NCBI GenBank assembly: GCA_004292745.1
Contig: RDXH01000007.1
Coordinates: 1-62,233 of the forward strand
Length of the DNA: 62,233 nt
Direction of reading: 5' to 3'
Origin: Oscillatoriales cyanobacterium
GTDB lineage: Bacteria; Cyanobacteriota; Cyanobacteriia; Cyanobacteriales; Microcoleaceae
Below the pieces are notes generated by a model. That model was not told where the DNA came from. It saw only the letters and a program-made list of their open reading frames with translations, and made no database searches. Every line of letters begins with the position of its first letter. The stretch's first letter is position 1. Below, piece by piece: positions 29,012 to 36,911 of this stretch. A program made the translations under genes and the position numbers.

Positions 29012-29212
29012 TTGAACTCCAACTTAAAACAATACCCAGCTTGTTCGCTGCGCGAAGATGTGAGTGAGTACGTGGCACACCTACAGCTTCACATGACTTT
29101 ACAGGCTCGCAACTTACTCCCTACCATTACACAGGCTAAGGACAGTCGCGAACAACTTTTGCAGCAGACTCAGGCTCATTTTGAGAAACGAGTATCTAGA
29201 CAAGCTCTTTAA
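29012..29212 (+). CDS. Small helical protein, function unknown
   Basis: 66 residues from a TTG at 29012 preceded by AGGAGAACAC, a good ribosome binding site; an ATG at 28973 in frame would add 13 residues. The sequence (SLREDVSEYVAHLQLHMTLQ, then AKDSREQLLQQTQAHF) is helical and hydrophilic, with no membrane segment. I do not recognise a family. The strong ribosome binding site is the main support. Confidence 0.45.
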   Translation: MNSNLKQYPACSLREDVSEYVAHLQLHMTLQARNLLPTITQAKDSREQLLQQTQAHFEKRVSRQAL

Positions 29213-29401
29213 GTCGTAAGTTGACGATCGCCCAATATGATTCGGTGTCCCTGGATTTTTATCCGGGGTCAATTTATAAAATCTACAATTCAAAAAATCT
29301 CCAATCTCACATCCATTGACGATCGCCCGGTTTCTGTGGTGGCATAGGCATAGTGGTCGGTTTTCGGTAATATGCGGTGGATGTTGGAAAAATAGATTTT
29401 T

Positions 29402-31210
29402 ATGCGTATTCTAAATATTCAGGCGATCGCAATTTTGACTCTAGCCACATGGGCTGGGGGGGAATTAGGAGCCAAAGCTGCAACTGAGGTGAAATTGGCG
29501 GAAGCAGAAGCAGCAGCAGATAGCCTTTCGATAAATCCTGTGGCGGTAGAAGCTGCATCACCCTCTGTTAAAGTTAAATCCAGCCCAAGTAAAGATTTTG
29601 CCTTGGTGTTAAAAACTGCCCGTAGCCCAGGGGCGGTGGTTGAAATGCCGGAATCATATCAATTCCGGTTGTATCGGAATGATTTAACCGCGAAGGCGCG
29701 AAGTACGCGAAGCAAGAGAAGAGAGAGTTTAATAATTCCGATGCTAAGGGATTTTAGATCGTTAGATATTTCTCGGGACATTTCCCAAAAAGCGGGTATT
29801 GAACAGGCTGGATGCCTATTCCACGGGAATGATACCAGCAGTTTATGCAATGGCCAAGCCCGACAGCTAGAGGGCACTGCACGGGTTTCTCAAGCTGGAG
29901 ATGTGGGCGGTATCTACGTTGCAGAGGTGAAAATTCGGTTTGTCAATTCCAAGGGGGAAGCTGTTGACAAGCAAGGGAATCCGATTCAGGGCAGAATTTC
30001 TGAAGATTTTATCCGTGGCGAACTCAAACTCAAGGCGGGGGATAATTACAGTCAGGATGTAGTGCGATCGGATTTGCAGCAGTTGCAGCAATTGGGATTG
30101 TTTGACATGGTGACGGTTTCTACTGAAGAAGTTGGCACTGATATTAATGTTATATACAACGTCCAAGAGCGATCGGCTCGGTCTTTTGGTGTGAGTGCGA
30201 GTTTGAGTGATGACATTGGCTTAGCGATTCCTCTGTCTTATACCGATCGCACTTTAGGTACAAATCCGCAACGCCTGTCGGTGGAAGTTCAGCCCAGCCT
30301 CCGAGATTTCGAGTATGATGTCCAATTTGTCAGCCCTTACGTTGCCGCCACTGATACTTTGGGATACAGTGTGAGAACTTTTCGCGATCGCCGAACATCG
30401 GAAATTTTCAATAACGATATTAACTTACCCAATGGGAATCGAGTTCGGGAAATTCGGATGGGAGGAAATCTGGCATTTACCAAGCCTTTGGGGGATTGGC
30501 GAGGGACTTTGGGATTGAATTATACAAATATCAGCACCCGCGATCGTAATTTGAATATCGCCCGCCGTGACGAATTGGGAAACCCTCTCACCTTCAGCGG
30601 CACTGGCGTTGACGAATTATACACTGTTTCTTTTGGCGCAACGCTCGATCGGCGCAACAATCCCTTCAACCCCAGCAGCGGCTCGATTCTCAGCCTCAGC
30701 ACCGAACAATCCATCCCCCTGGGACAAGGAAATATAGTGAGTAACAAATTATTGGCTAATTATATACAATATATACCACTCAATTTCCTCGGCCGTGGCG
30801 ATACGGAAGCATTACCAGAAACCTTAGCTTTTAACCTGCAAGCAGGGACGGTAATTGGAGATTTGGCACCAACAGAAGCTTTTCGCCTCGGTGGGCGGAA
30901 TTCCGTGCGGGGTTACGACACAGGAGATCTTGGTAGCGGGCGGAGTTATTTCCTAGCTTCGGGGGAATATCGGTTTCCCGTCAGTAGAGACGTGGGCGGG
31001 GTAATATTTGTGGATTTTGCCTCAGATTTGGGAACCGGAGACAGCGTGTTGGGGAAACCGGCGGTGGTGAGGGACAAACCTGGCACTGGGGCTGGTTTTG
31101 GGGTGGGAGTCCGAGTGCGATCGCCCTTGTTGGGATTAATCCGATTTGATGTGGGTGTTAGCGATGGCGGCGACATCAAATTTGTACTTGGTACAAGGCA
31201 GCGATTTTGA
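29402..31210 (+). CDS. Omp85/BamA-family outer-membrane protein
   Basis: 602 residues: signal peptide (about 1-27), a low-complexity region, one clear POTRA domain (about 180-260; VAEVKIRFVNSKGEAVDKQG, then DVVRSDLQQLQQLGLFDMVT) and a 16-stranded beta-barrel of the bacterial surface antigen D15 type (about 265-602) with the signature SVRGYDTGDLG and a terminal aromatic (QRF). It is shorter than BamA, so it may be a TamA-like or accessory insertase. Residues about 83-120 (RLYRNDLTAKARSTRSKRRE) derive from a dispersed repeat inserted in frame between signal peptide and POTRA, at 29648-29760. Its likely role is insertion or transport of proteins at the outer membrane. Confidence 0.87.
   Translation: MRILNIQAIAILTLATWAGGELGAKAATEVKLAEAEAAADSLSINPVAVEAASPSVKVKSSPSKDFALVLKTARSPGAVVEMPESYQFRLYRNDLTAKARSTRSKRRESLIIPMLRDFRSLDISRDISQKAGIEQAGCLFHGNDTSSLCNGQARQLEGTARVSQAGDVGGIYVAEVKIRFVNSKGEAVDKQGNPIQGRISEDFIRGELKLKAGDNYSQDVVRSDLQQLQQLGLFDMVTVSTEEVGTDINVIYNVQERSARSFGVSASLSDDIGLAIPLSYTDRTLGTNPQRLSVEVQPSLRDFEYDVQFVSPYVAATDTLGYSVRTFRDRRTSEIFNNDINLPNGNRVREIRMGGNLAFTKPLGDWRGTLGLNYTNISTRDRNLNIARRDELGNPLTFSGTGVDELYTVSFGATLDRRNNPFNPSSGSILSLSTEQSIPLGQGNIVSNKLLANYIQYIPLNFLGRGDTEALPETLAFNLQAGTVIGDLAPTEAFRLGGRNSVRGYDTGDLGSGRSYFLASGEYRFPVSRDVGGVIFVDFASDLGTGDSVLGKPAVVRDKPGTGAGFGVGVRVRSPLLGLIRFDVGVSDGGDIKFVLGTRQRF
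29648..29760 (+). repeat. Dispersed ~110-bp element inside the Omp85 gene
   Basis: Starts CCGGAATCATATCAATTCCG and continues GTTGTATCGGAATGATTTAA, CCGCGAAGGCGCGAAG and AAGAGAAGAGAGAGTTTAAT, as in the intergenic copy at 7185-7290 (minus strand). The reading frame stays open through it. Confidence 0.8.
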
Positions 31211-31239
31211 ATTATTTAGTGTTGGGCGGGCGATCGCCC

Positions 31240-32043
31240 TTACAATTGTTGGGGGTCAATGCCTTTTTCTCGCAGCAATTCTATTAAAGCTTGATAGCGT
31301 TGCTGTTCTTGTTGTCGCAGAGTGCGTTCTGCTTCTAGCTGTTGTTGAGCAAGTTCTTTTTCTTGTTGTTCGCGATCGGCTCGTTGTTGAGCGAATTGTT
31401 TTTCTTGTTGTTCGCGATCGGCTCGTTGGCTTTCCTGTTCTCGAAGTTGATCTAATTCTACAGAAGTGAGGAATTTGCGATCGTCTGGACGATAAATTTC
31501 GAGGGTTTCTGATGTGAGTTGAAACCGTATCCCCAAGCGGGGGCTAACCCAACCGTTGATTTCTGGGATTTCTTCTAGGCGATCGCCCACTCGTTGAGAG
31601 CCTGTAAATTCTAATGTATCTGGGTCATAGATATAATATTCTTCAACTCCATAGTTTTGATAGAAGAATAGTTTTCTGAGCATTTCTGTGCTGGTATTTC
31701 CAGGGGATAATATTTCAAATACCACTTGAGGCGGAATATTATCTTCTTCCCATTGTTTGTAAGAACCCCTGTCTCCTTTTGGTCTACCAAAGACTGCTAA
31801 TATATCAGGTGCTTTGCGAATTTTGTTATCGCCTTCGACGGGATACCAGAGTAAGTCACCGGCGATAAATACGTCAGGGGAAGTAGCGAATAATATTTCT
31901 AAGTTTTCCTTGATTGTGACAATCCAGCGGAATTGTTTGGTGTTGTCTGCCATTGGTTGACCGTCGCTGTCTGGATAGATGATTTCTGCTGTTGTTTGTG
32001 GGGTGAGTTGTGGTGTTGTTTGTGGGATGAGTTGTTGTACCAT
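31240..32043 (-). CDS. Uma2-family (DUF820) protein with coiled-coil tail
   Basis: About 267 residues. The Uma2 domain (about 20-190) has the restriction-endonuclease-like core: DLLWYPVEG, APDILAVFG, then PPQVVFEILSPGN and YYIYDP. The C-terminal 75 residues are a Glu/Gln-rich coiled coil in which a unit like ADREQQEKQFAQQR recurs. The start at 32043 is chosen because AAAGGTGA precedes it by five bases; the GTG at 32052 lies within that site. The family is expanded in cyanobacteria and is predicted, not well shown, to be a nuclease. Confidence 0.85.
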   Translation of the reverse strand: MVQQLIPQTTPQLTPQTTAEIIYPDSDGQPMADNTKQFRWIVTIKENLEILFATSPDVFIAGDLLWYPVEGDNKIRKAPDILAVFGRPKGDRGSYKQWEEDNIPPQVVFEILSPGNTSTEMLRKLFFYQNYGVEEYYIYDPDTLEFTGSQRVGDRLEEIPEINGWVSPRLGIRFQLTSETLEIYRPDDRKFLTSVELDQLREQESQRADREQQEKQFAQQRADREQQEKELAQQQLEAERTLRQQEQQRYQALIELLREKGIDPQQL

Positions 32044-32163
32044 GCCGTTCACCTTTTGGCTGCAATAGTTTTAATTATATCACGTAGAGGAATGGGAAGG
32101 GCGATCGTGACTGAAAAACGCTACTGGATATGCTACATTGAGTAGGAAGAATTTGGCAAAAAA

Positions 32164-32370
32164 ATGTCTTGTACTTTCACGGCAATTGTTTATTGGGAAG
32201 AGGATGTTTATGTAGCCGAGTGTCCTGAAGTGGGAACGGCTAGCCAAGGAGAAACGATAGAAGAGGCGATCGGCAATCTCAAAGAGGCAACGGAACTTTA
32301 TTTAGAAGAATTCCCTCTGCCTAAAACTTCCCCCCGTCTGCTAACTACATTTGAGGTATTGAGTGCCTAG
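32164..32370 (+). CDS. HicB-like antitoxin-family protein (no HicA beside it)
   Basis: 68 residues matching the HicB partial RNase H fold: TAIVYWEEDVYVAECPEVGT, then GETIEEAIGNLKEATELYLE. HicB proteins neutralise the HicA RNase toxin and repress their own operon. Here no HicA-like double-stranded-RNA-binding ORF is seen upstream or downstream, and this protein lacks a DNA-binding C-terminus. It is therefore a solitary HicB-like protein, which is common in cyanobacteria. It is transcribed toward the M50 peptidase gene and ends 30 bp before it. Confidence 0.8.
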   Translation: MSCTFTAIVYWEEDVYVAECPEVGTASQGETIEEAIGNLKEATELYLEEFPLPKTSPRLLTTFEVLSA

Positions 32371-32400
32371 CGCTTTCATTATTTAGATTGTAGGTTGGGC

Positions 32401-33612
32401 TTACTTTTTCACAAGTCGTTGCCATAATCCAGTTATAGCAGAAACTATAAATTTCAGTAGTCGCCAGAACATTAACAACACAATACCTACCATAAGAGTA
32501 GAAATGAGAAATGATTGAATTTCTCCCAACGTTAGTAGATGAGAGGGACTTTGAAATTTATTAATAACAGTAGCAATTAGAGAAGGATAGCCAAGAAGTT
32601 CTTGCCACAGGATAGGAAAAACTAGCCATAGAAAGTATGCAGTAATGCTGAAGCTAACAACTGTATAGATAGCCAAAATACCCATCATCAATACAGACCA
32701 AGGTAAAGGCTTTGCAGAGTCTTGGTTTTGTTGATAAAATATATGACGCAAAATACGCCCTGGTTCCCGACTAAGATTAGTAACTCCTAAAGCATCTGAT
32801 AAAGCCCAGTATCCATCAAATTTAAAGATAGGATTCAGGTACAAAAGACAACTAGAGGCAATCATTAAGATGGCAATTTTAAGTGCTGTCCACTGCGTCA
32901 AAGTATAACAAACTACATAAACAGCACCTACAACAAGCTGAAAAAAAATACCTCCTAAGTCAATAATTAGACGTTGCAAACGTTTTAATTTCCAAGCATC
33001 GGTGACATCACTATAAAAAGCTGGAAAAATCATGTAGATAGCAAACCCAATGTCACTGGGCTGAGCGCCATAACGAACACAAGCACTAGCGTGACCTAAC
33101 TCATGAAGAAGTAGGGAAATGAAAAAGAAGAAATATCCCCATATTAAATCTTCTCCTGTGAATTTTAAAAATACATCATTTCGTGGAGCAATTACTGTAG
33201 CTGTAACGATAAAAGCTAAAAGAAAAAGGGCTACAGGTTGGTAGTATGCAACTGAAAGATAAGAGGCAATCTTATTAACAACAACTTTAGGTACAAGAGG
33301 AAGGCGCAGTAAAAAACCTGAAAGCTTTATTTTTGAACTACACTCAATTTCACGGATTTCAGCGATCACTTTTTCGTAAGCAGCCTCGACCTCACACGGC
33401 AACATATTTTTTCCTGTTTTTTGCGTTATTGCTTCAGCTATTTCCTCAAAGGATTTACCTAAACTATTCTGATACAGGAGTTCATAAGCAAAAGCTGATA
33501 GTCTGATATACTTTTGTGGTTGACCAATTACTAACAGATAGACTGGCTGCTTTTCTGATGTGTCAACAACCAGTCTTTCTTTAATCCCTTGTAAAATGTA
33601 CTGATTTTTCAT
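32401..33612 (-). CDS. PqqD-like/M50 membrane metallopeptidase of a RiPP-like cassette
   Basis: 403 residues. The N-terminal 90 residues (YIRLSAFAYELLYQNSLGKS, then FEEIAEAI) resemble PqqD, the fold used by RiPP enzymes to grip leader peptides. Then come several membrane helices with the zinc-binding HELGH (170-174) and the distal NPIFKFDG motif (260-267) of site-2-type (M50) intramembrane peptidases. It is the last gene of a three-gene minus-strand set: precursor-like peptide, class I isoprenoid-fold enzyme, this protein (83-bp gap). I infer that it binds and cleaves the peptide at the membrane, perhaps coupled to export. The ending is not HlyD-like. Assignment of the fold is strong; substrate is inference. 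Confidence 0.85.
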   Translation of the reverse strand: MKNQYILQGIKERLVVDTSEKQPVYLLVIGQPQKYIRLSAFAYELLYQNSLGKSFEEIAEAITQKTGKNMLPCEVEAAYEKVIAEIREIECSSKIKLSGFLLRLPLVPKVVVNKIASYLSVAYYQPVALFLLAFIVTATVIAPRNDVFLKFTGEDLIWGYFFFFISLLLHELGHASACVRYGAQPSDIGFAIYMIFPAFYSDVTDAWKLKRLQRLIIDLGGIFFQLVVGAVYVVCYTLTQWTALKIAILMIASSCLLYLNPIFKFDGYWALSDALGVTNLSREPGRILRHIFYQQNQDSAKPLPWSVLMMGILAIYTVVSFSITAYFLWLVFPILWQELLGYPSLIATVINKFQSPSHLLTLGEIQSFLISTLMVGIVLLMFWRLLKFIVSAITGLWQRLVKK

Positions 33613-33695
33613 TACTATTAATTTAGTTAAATATTCCTAACCTTGATGAATTATAATTGCAGACAATCAACTTGAATCCTTACCATTAAAATTAA

Positions 33696-34628
33696 TTACT
33701 TTGCTAATGACTGAATATTTTTCAGACATATTTTTTCAATATTTTGAGACAAAGAATCAAAATGATTTTGCAATTCCTCCACTGCTACACTTCGCCAAGC
33801 TAGTTCGGGAATATCTTTAGTTAGTTCTTTTGCTCGTTCGAGAGATTGACAGGCTAATTCAATAACATAATTAATATTTCCACCATAGAAAATTTTACGG
33901 GATATTTTTTTGAGCATAGTCTCATCACATTTTATAGGCCACTCTTGAACAACACGCGAAAGCAGTAGAGAGGGAGTACCTGACTGTAAATCTTCTTTCC
34001 AGTCAGAAATATCATCCCATATTTGACGTGCTATGAGATACTGTTTAACAGCTTCAGTTAGAGGTTCAAAAAGACTATCATCTTTTGCTAATTCGACCAA
34101 TCCAGCAATATTAACTTTAGCGATAGCAGATTTATTAGCAGCGATTTTCAGAGCTAATTCCTCGGTATATTCGGAAAAGGGGAACTCACCAGAAGCAAAT
34201 TTTTTCTCTGTAATACAAGCATCTATATACTCATAATAGCATTTCCGAAAAAACTCCCAAAATCTTGATTCCTTGGGAAAGATAGAATATAATATGTTGT
34301 ATGCTTCTAATAGCATCACTTGAAAACTCAAACTATATTTTGTCGTGAGGAAAACGTCATTTTCTTTATCTATTATCGAATCGCACATAACTATTGATGT
34401 TCCAAGAATCTGTCCAGCAACTGTAAGGGGACGGATTGTTTCAACTTTTAATGACGGAAAAGCATCTAAAAATAAATGTGGCGACAGTTTTTCTATAAAA
34501 AAAATTATAGGAAATTCTATATCAGATGGCCACTTTTCACTTAAATTATTAACTATTCTCTCTATCCCCTCAATTTCTTCTTGATTTTCTTTTGATAAAA
34601 TGTGTTTTGTGTACTTTATATTGTTCAT
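33696..34628 (-). CDS. Class I isoprenoid-synthase-fold enzyme of a RiPP-like cassette
   Basis: 310 residues, all-helical, with class I terpenoid features: a first Asp-rich motif around 83-91 (DSIIDKEND), a Lys-Ser pair at 166-167 (NKSAIAK) at the place of the KT motif of prenyl synthases, and a second Asp-rich motif at 205-213 (QIWDDISDWKEDLQSG). These would hold Mg2+ and a diphosphate. It is not similar enough to geranylgeranyl- or squalene-synthases for a standard assignment; the first motif is not a classical DDxxD. Placed between a precursor-like peptide gene and a PqqD-M50 peptidase, it may attach or cyclise an isoprenoid on the peptide, or use the fold for another reaction. Alternatively it may make a free terpene. 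The A/T-rich gene (low GC compared with neighbours) suggests transfer. Confidence 0.75.
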   Translation of the reverse strand: MNNIKYTKHILSKENQEEIEGIERIVNNLSEKWPSDIEFPIIFFIEKLSPHLFLDAFPSLKVETIRPLTVAGQILGTSIVMCDSIIDKENDVFLTTKYSLSFQVMLLEAYNILYSIFPKESRFWEFFRKCYYEYIDACITEKKFASGEFPFSEYTEELALKIAANKSAIAKVNIAGLVELAKDDSLFEPLTEAVKQYLIARQIWDDISDWKEDLQSGTPSLLLSRVVQEWPIKCDETMLKKISRKIFYGGNINYVIELACQSLERAKELTKDIPELAWRSVAVEELQNHFDSLSQNIEKICLKNIQSLAK

Positions 34629-34730
34629 AGTTGCATCATTTTTTTTGATAAAGTCATAAAAACTAGAAATGCAGATAGTACATTTACTTTATTTATGTAT
34701 ATCTGCATTTTAATCAACTTATATTGCCGA

Positions 34731-34931
34731 TCAACATATCCAAGACTTCATTTGTTTGCAACTAGGAAGTGGTGGGCCAGCAAAGAATGAAGAACTTGTA
34801 TAATCAATTGCTGCTAACTCGAGACGTTGTTCGAGTTCTTCCACATCTAAATTTTCCAAATCCTCAGCACTCAGGTTGCTGAATGCTGGTTCCATATTTA
34901 GGATTTTTTCGCCTGTATTGTCTGTATTCAT
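34731..34931 (-). CDS. RiPP precursor-like peptide
   Basis: 66 residues. An acidic helical leader (LSAEDLENLDVEELEQRLEL, residues 20-39) is followed by AAID and a short, different C-terminal part rich in Ser, Phe and Pro, with two Cys (58 and the last residue, 66), Trp64 and a PPLP. This division between leader and core is the usual look of ribosomally made, post-translationally modified peptides. Translation starts at ATG 34931, preceded by AAGGAGAAATAGC, an excellent ribosome binding site. It is the first gene of the set, 102 bp ahead of the isoprenoid-fold gene. A cut after LELAA is my guess. I do not recognise it as a member of a named class. Confidence 0.75.
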   Translation of the reverse strand: MNTDNTGEKILNMEPAFSNLSAEDLENLDVEELEQRLELAAIDYTSSSFFAGPPLPSCKQMKSWIC

Positions 34932-35117
34932 GCTATTTCTCCTTAAACTAGCTTACATTAACCATCAACTTGCTAAAAATTCACAATGGATCGGAAATTA
35001 ACCGTAGCCAGTGAAATATTTGCTTGAACTTGACCAAAAATATCTTTGGCTTAAGTGCAAGCTTGTGGACGGTTATTGTAATTATAAACTTGTTGATAAA
35101 TTTATCAAGTGGTAAAA

Positions 35118-35225
35118 AGTAGGATTTAGCGAGAATTTACAAAAAAATATTAAAGCTATAATTTAGTGTTAGACAGTGGGATTTAGTTGTCAAAGTGGGA
35201 AAAAGTGCGATACAGTGAGAGTACC
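35118..35225 (+). promoter_or_regulatory. AGTG-type direct repeats before the NB-ARC gene
   Basis: AGTAGGATTTAG (35118), AGTGGGATTTAG (35175), AGTGGGA (35194), AGTGCGAT (35204) and AGTGAGAG (about 35213) recur, the last three at about 10-bp steps. They lie in the 255-bp A/T-rich gap between the divergent peptide cassette and the NB-ARC gene and run up to its likely start. They could be binding sites of the HTH protein itself. No other evidence. Confidence 0.3.
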
Positions 35226-35255
35226 GTAAATCAAACAATGCTCCCAGGCAGTCCT

Positions 35256-36806
35256 ATGGACATTCAAGATGTATTACAGTGGACAGACGATCAGATATTG
35301 GCTAAAACGGGAAAACATCTTGATTCCTTACAAAGATGTACATTAGAGCAAGTGTGGGAAGGTCATAAATACCCAGAAATAGCTTTAGCTTGCAAACGCA
35401 GTGAGGATCATATTAAACAGGTTGCCAGGGAATTATGGAAACTTCTCTCTGATATATTGGGAGAAAATGTCAAGAAATCAAATTTTCGCTCCACAATGGA
35501 GAGGTATGAAATCTCTAAAGTTTCAAATTTTGGGGATTTTAATTTTGGGGATTTTAATTTTGTACAAAACAAAGGCAACATTAACGTCTGTCCAGACACC
35601 TTACACCACAAACAAAACTCACCTCCTACACAAACCTCAAATGATCGCGAAACCCAACAAAAACCGCGAGTCGATTTAAGAGATGCACCAGAACTCAAAA
35701 CCTTCTACAACTACCCCAACTCACCCCTCACCGCCCTCGAAAACTCGATCGCACACCAAAACTGCCGCCTCATCACCATCACAGGCATGGCAGGCACCGG
35801 CAAAAGCGCGATCGCCCGTAACCTCATCCCCCAAATTCAAACTCAATTCGATCGCATCATCTGGCGCAGTCTCCGCACCTCCCCACCCCTAGAAACAACT
35901 CTCAAAAATATTATTCAATTTCTCTCAAATCAAAACCCCCCCAACCCCCCCTTGGTAAGGGGGGGCGAAGAGCGACAAACCCCCCCCTTACCAAGGGGGG
36001 GCGAAGAGCGACAAACCCCCCCCTTACCAAGGGGGGGCGAAGAGCGACAAACCCCCCCCTTGGTAAGGGGGGGCGAAGGGGGGGTTTTCCCCGCCAACAC
36101 CGACGATCAATTATCAATCCTAATAGAAACATTGCACGAAAATCGCTGTCTGATCGTACTCGATGACGTGCAACAAATTCTCAGCAGCGGGCAACTTGCA
36201 GGACATTATAAACCCGGATATGAAAATTATGGAACCCTATTTAAACTCATCGGCGAAATTCCCCACAACAGTTGCTTAATCCTCAATAGTTGGGAACCAC
36301 CCTCAGACATCCTCACATTCACCGACGATAATTCAGCAGTATGTTTATTACAATTAACTGGTTTAGGTGAAGCCGCCACAGAAATTCTTAGAGAAAAAGG
36401 TTTATTAGATGAGGAACACTGGCCAGAATTGATTGAACTTTATCAAGGTAATCCCCTGTGGTTAAAATTAGTCGCTCAAACTATAAACAACTTATTTAAC
36501 GGTAGAGTATCTCAATATTTAAGTTATCAACCAGTGTTTTTAGGCGATGAATTGACACCGATATTCCAGCAGCACTATCAGCGGTTGTCGGAAATAGAAA
36601 AACAGGCGATCGCCCTAATCAGCCATGAAAATGAACCTGTTTCCTTTACCCTATTGATGTCAAAATGTCAAGGTTCGCAGGTCGAATTATTTAAAGCAAT
36701 TCAATCTTTAGACAGACGGGGCATCATTGCAAAATTGAGCTGTGAATCTGAAACGATTTTCACGATTCCACCTGTGTTAAAACAATATGTTAAGATGATT
36801 CTTTGA
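35256..36806 (+). CDS. HTH + NB-ARC ATPase with internal PPLxRGG repeat
   Basis: About 516 residues from ATG 35256 (MDIQDVLQW); a TTG at 35187 and an ATG at 35238 are in frame but the region is repeat-rich. N-terminal HTH domain as in vWA-MoxR-associated proteins (EGHKYPEIALACKRSEDHIK), then FGDFNFGDFNF, then an NB-ARC ATPase: Walker A GMAGTGKSA, Walker B CLIVLDDVQ, GNPLWLKLV. Between the P-loop and Walker B lies an insert of about 50 residues, several copies of TPPLxRGGEERQ, coded by a dispersed GGGGG hairpin repeat (35934-36090). It ends with a winged-helix-like region and has no TPR or WD40 sensor, unlike typical STAND proteins. Its N-terminus resembles that of the 13785 gene. Function in the cell is unknown. 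Confidence 0.8.
   Translation: MDIQDVLQWTDDQILAKTGKHLDSLQRCTLEQVWEGHKYPEIALACKRSEDHIKQVARELWKLLSDILGENVKKSNFRSTMERYEISKVSNFGDFNFGDFNFVQNKGNINVCPDTLHHKQNSPPTQTSNDRETQQKPRVDLRDAPELKTFYNYPNSPLTALENSIAHQNCRLITITGMAGTGKSAIARNLIPQIQTQFDRIIWRSLRTSPPLETTLKNIIQFLSNQNPPNPPLVRGGEERQTPPLPRGGEERQTPPLPRGGEERQTPPLVRGGEGGVFPANTDDQLSILIETLHENRCLIVLDDVQQILSSGQLAGHYKPGYENYGTLFKLIGEIPHNSCLILNSWEPPSDILTFTDDNSAVCLLQLTGLGEAATEILREKGLLDEEHWPELIELYQGNPLWLKLVAQTINNLFNGRVSQYLSYQPVFLGDELTPIFQQHYQRLSEIEKQAIALISHENEPVSFTLLMSKCQGSQVELFKAIQSLDRRGIIAKLSCESETIFTIPPVLKQYVKMIL
35934..36090 (+). repeat. GGGGG-hairpin repeat array inside the NB-ARC gene
   Basis: CCCCCCTTGGTAAGGGGGG and CCCCCCTTACCAAGGGGGG alternate with GCGAAGAGCGACAAA four times. 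Each unit is 36 bp, a multiple of three, so the frame is kept and PPLVRGG/PPLPRGG plus EERQ is produced. Related hairpins lie in non-coding DNA at 13540, 17640 and 36852. Confidence 0.85.
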
Positions 36807-36810
36807 TCTT

Positions 36811-36910
36811 ATACCATTTTCATAAAGTCCTACTACAGATGTAGTTCAAAGCCCCCCCTTGGCAAGGGGGTTGGGGGGGTAGATATGTAGCGCTACTTTA
36901 TGAAATTGAT
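36811..36910. terminator. Hairpin element between convergent genes
   Basis: ATTTTCATAAAGT on the left pairs with ACTTTATGAAAT on the right, with a CCCCCCCTTGGCAAGGGGG core. It fills the gap between the ends of the NB-ARC gene and radA and is a member of the dispersed hairpin family; it could stop transcription from both sides. Confidence 0.5.
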
Positions 36911-36911
36911 C

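Noticed and set aside
32164-32370. HicAB toxin-antitoxin pair
   Set aside because: No HicA-like ORF lies on either side; only the HicB-like protein is present.
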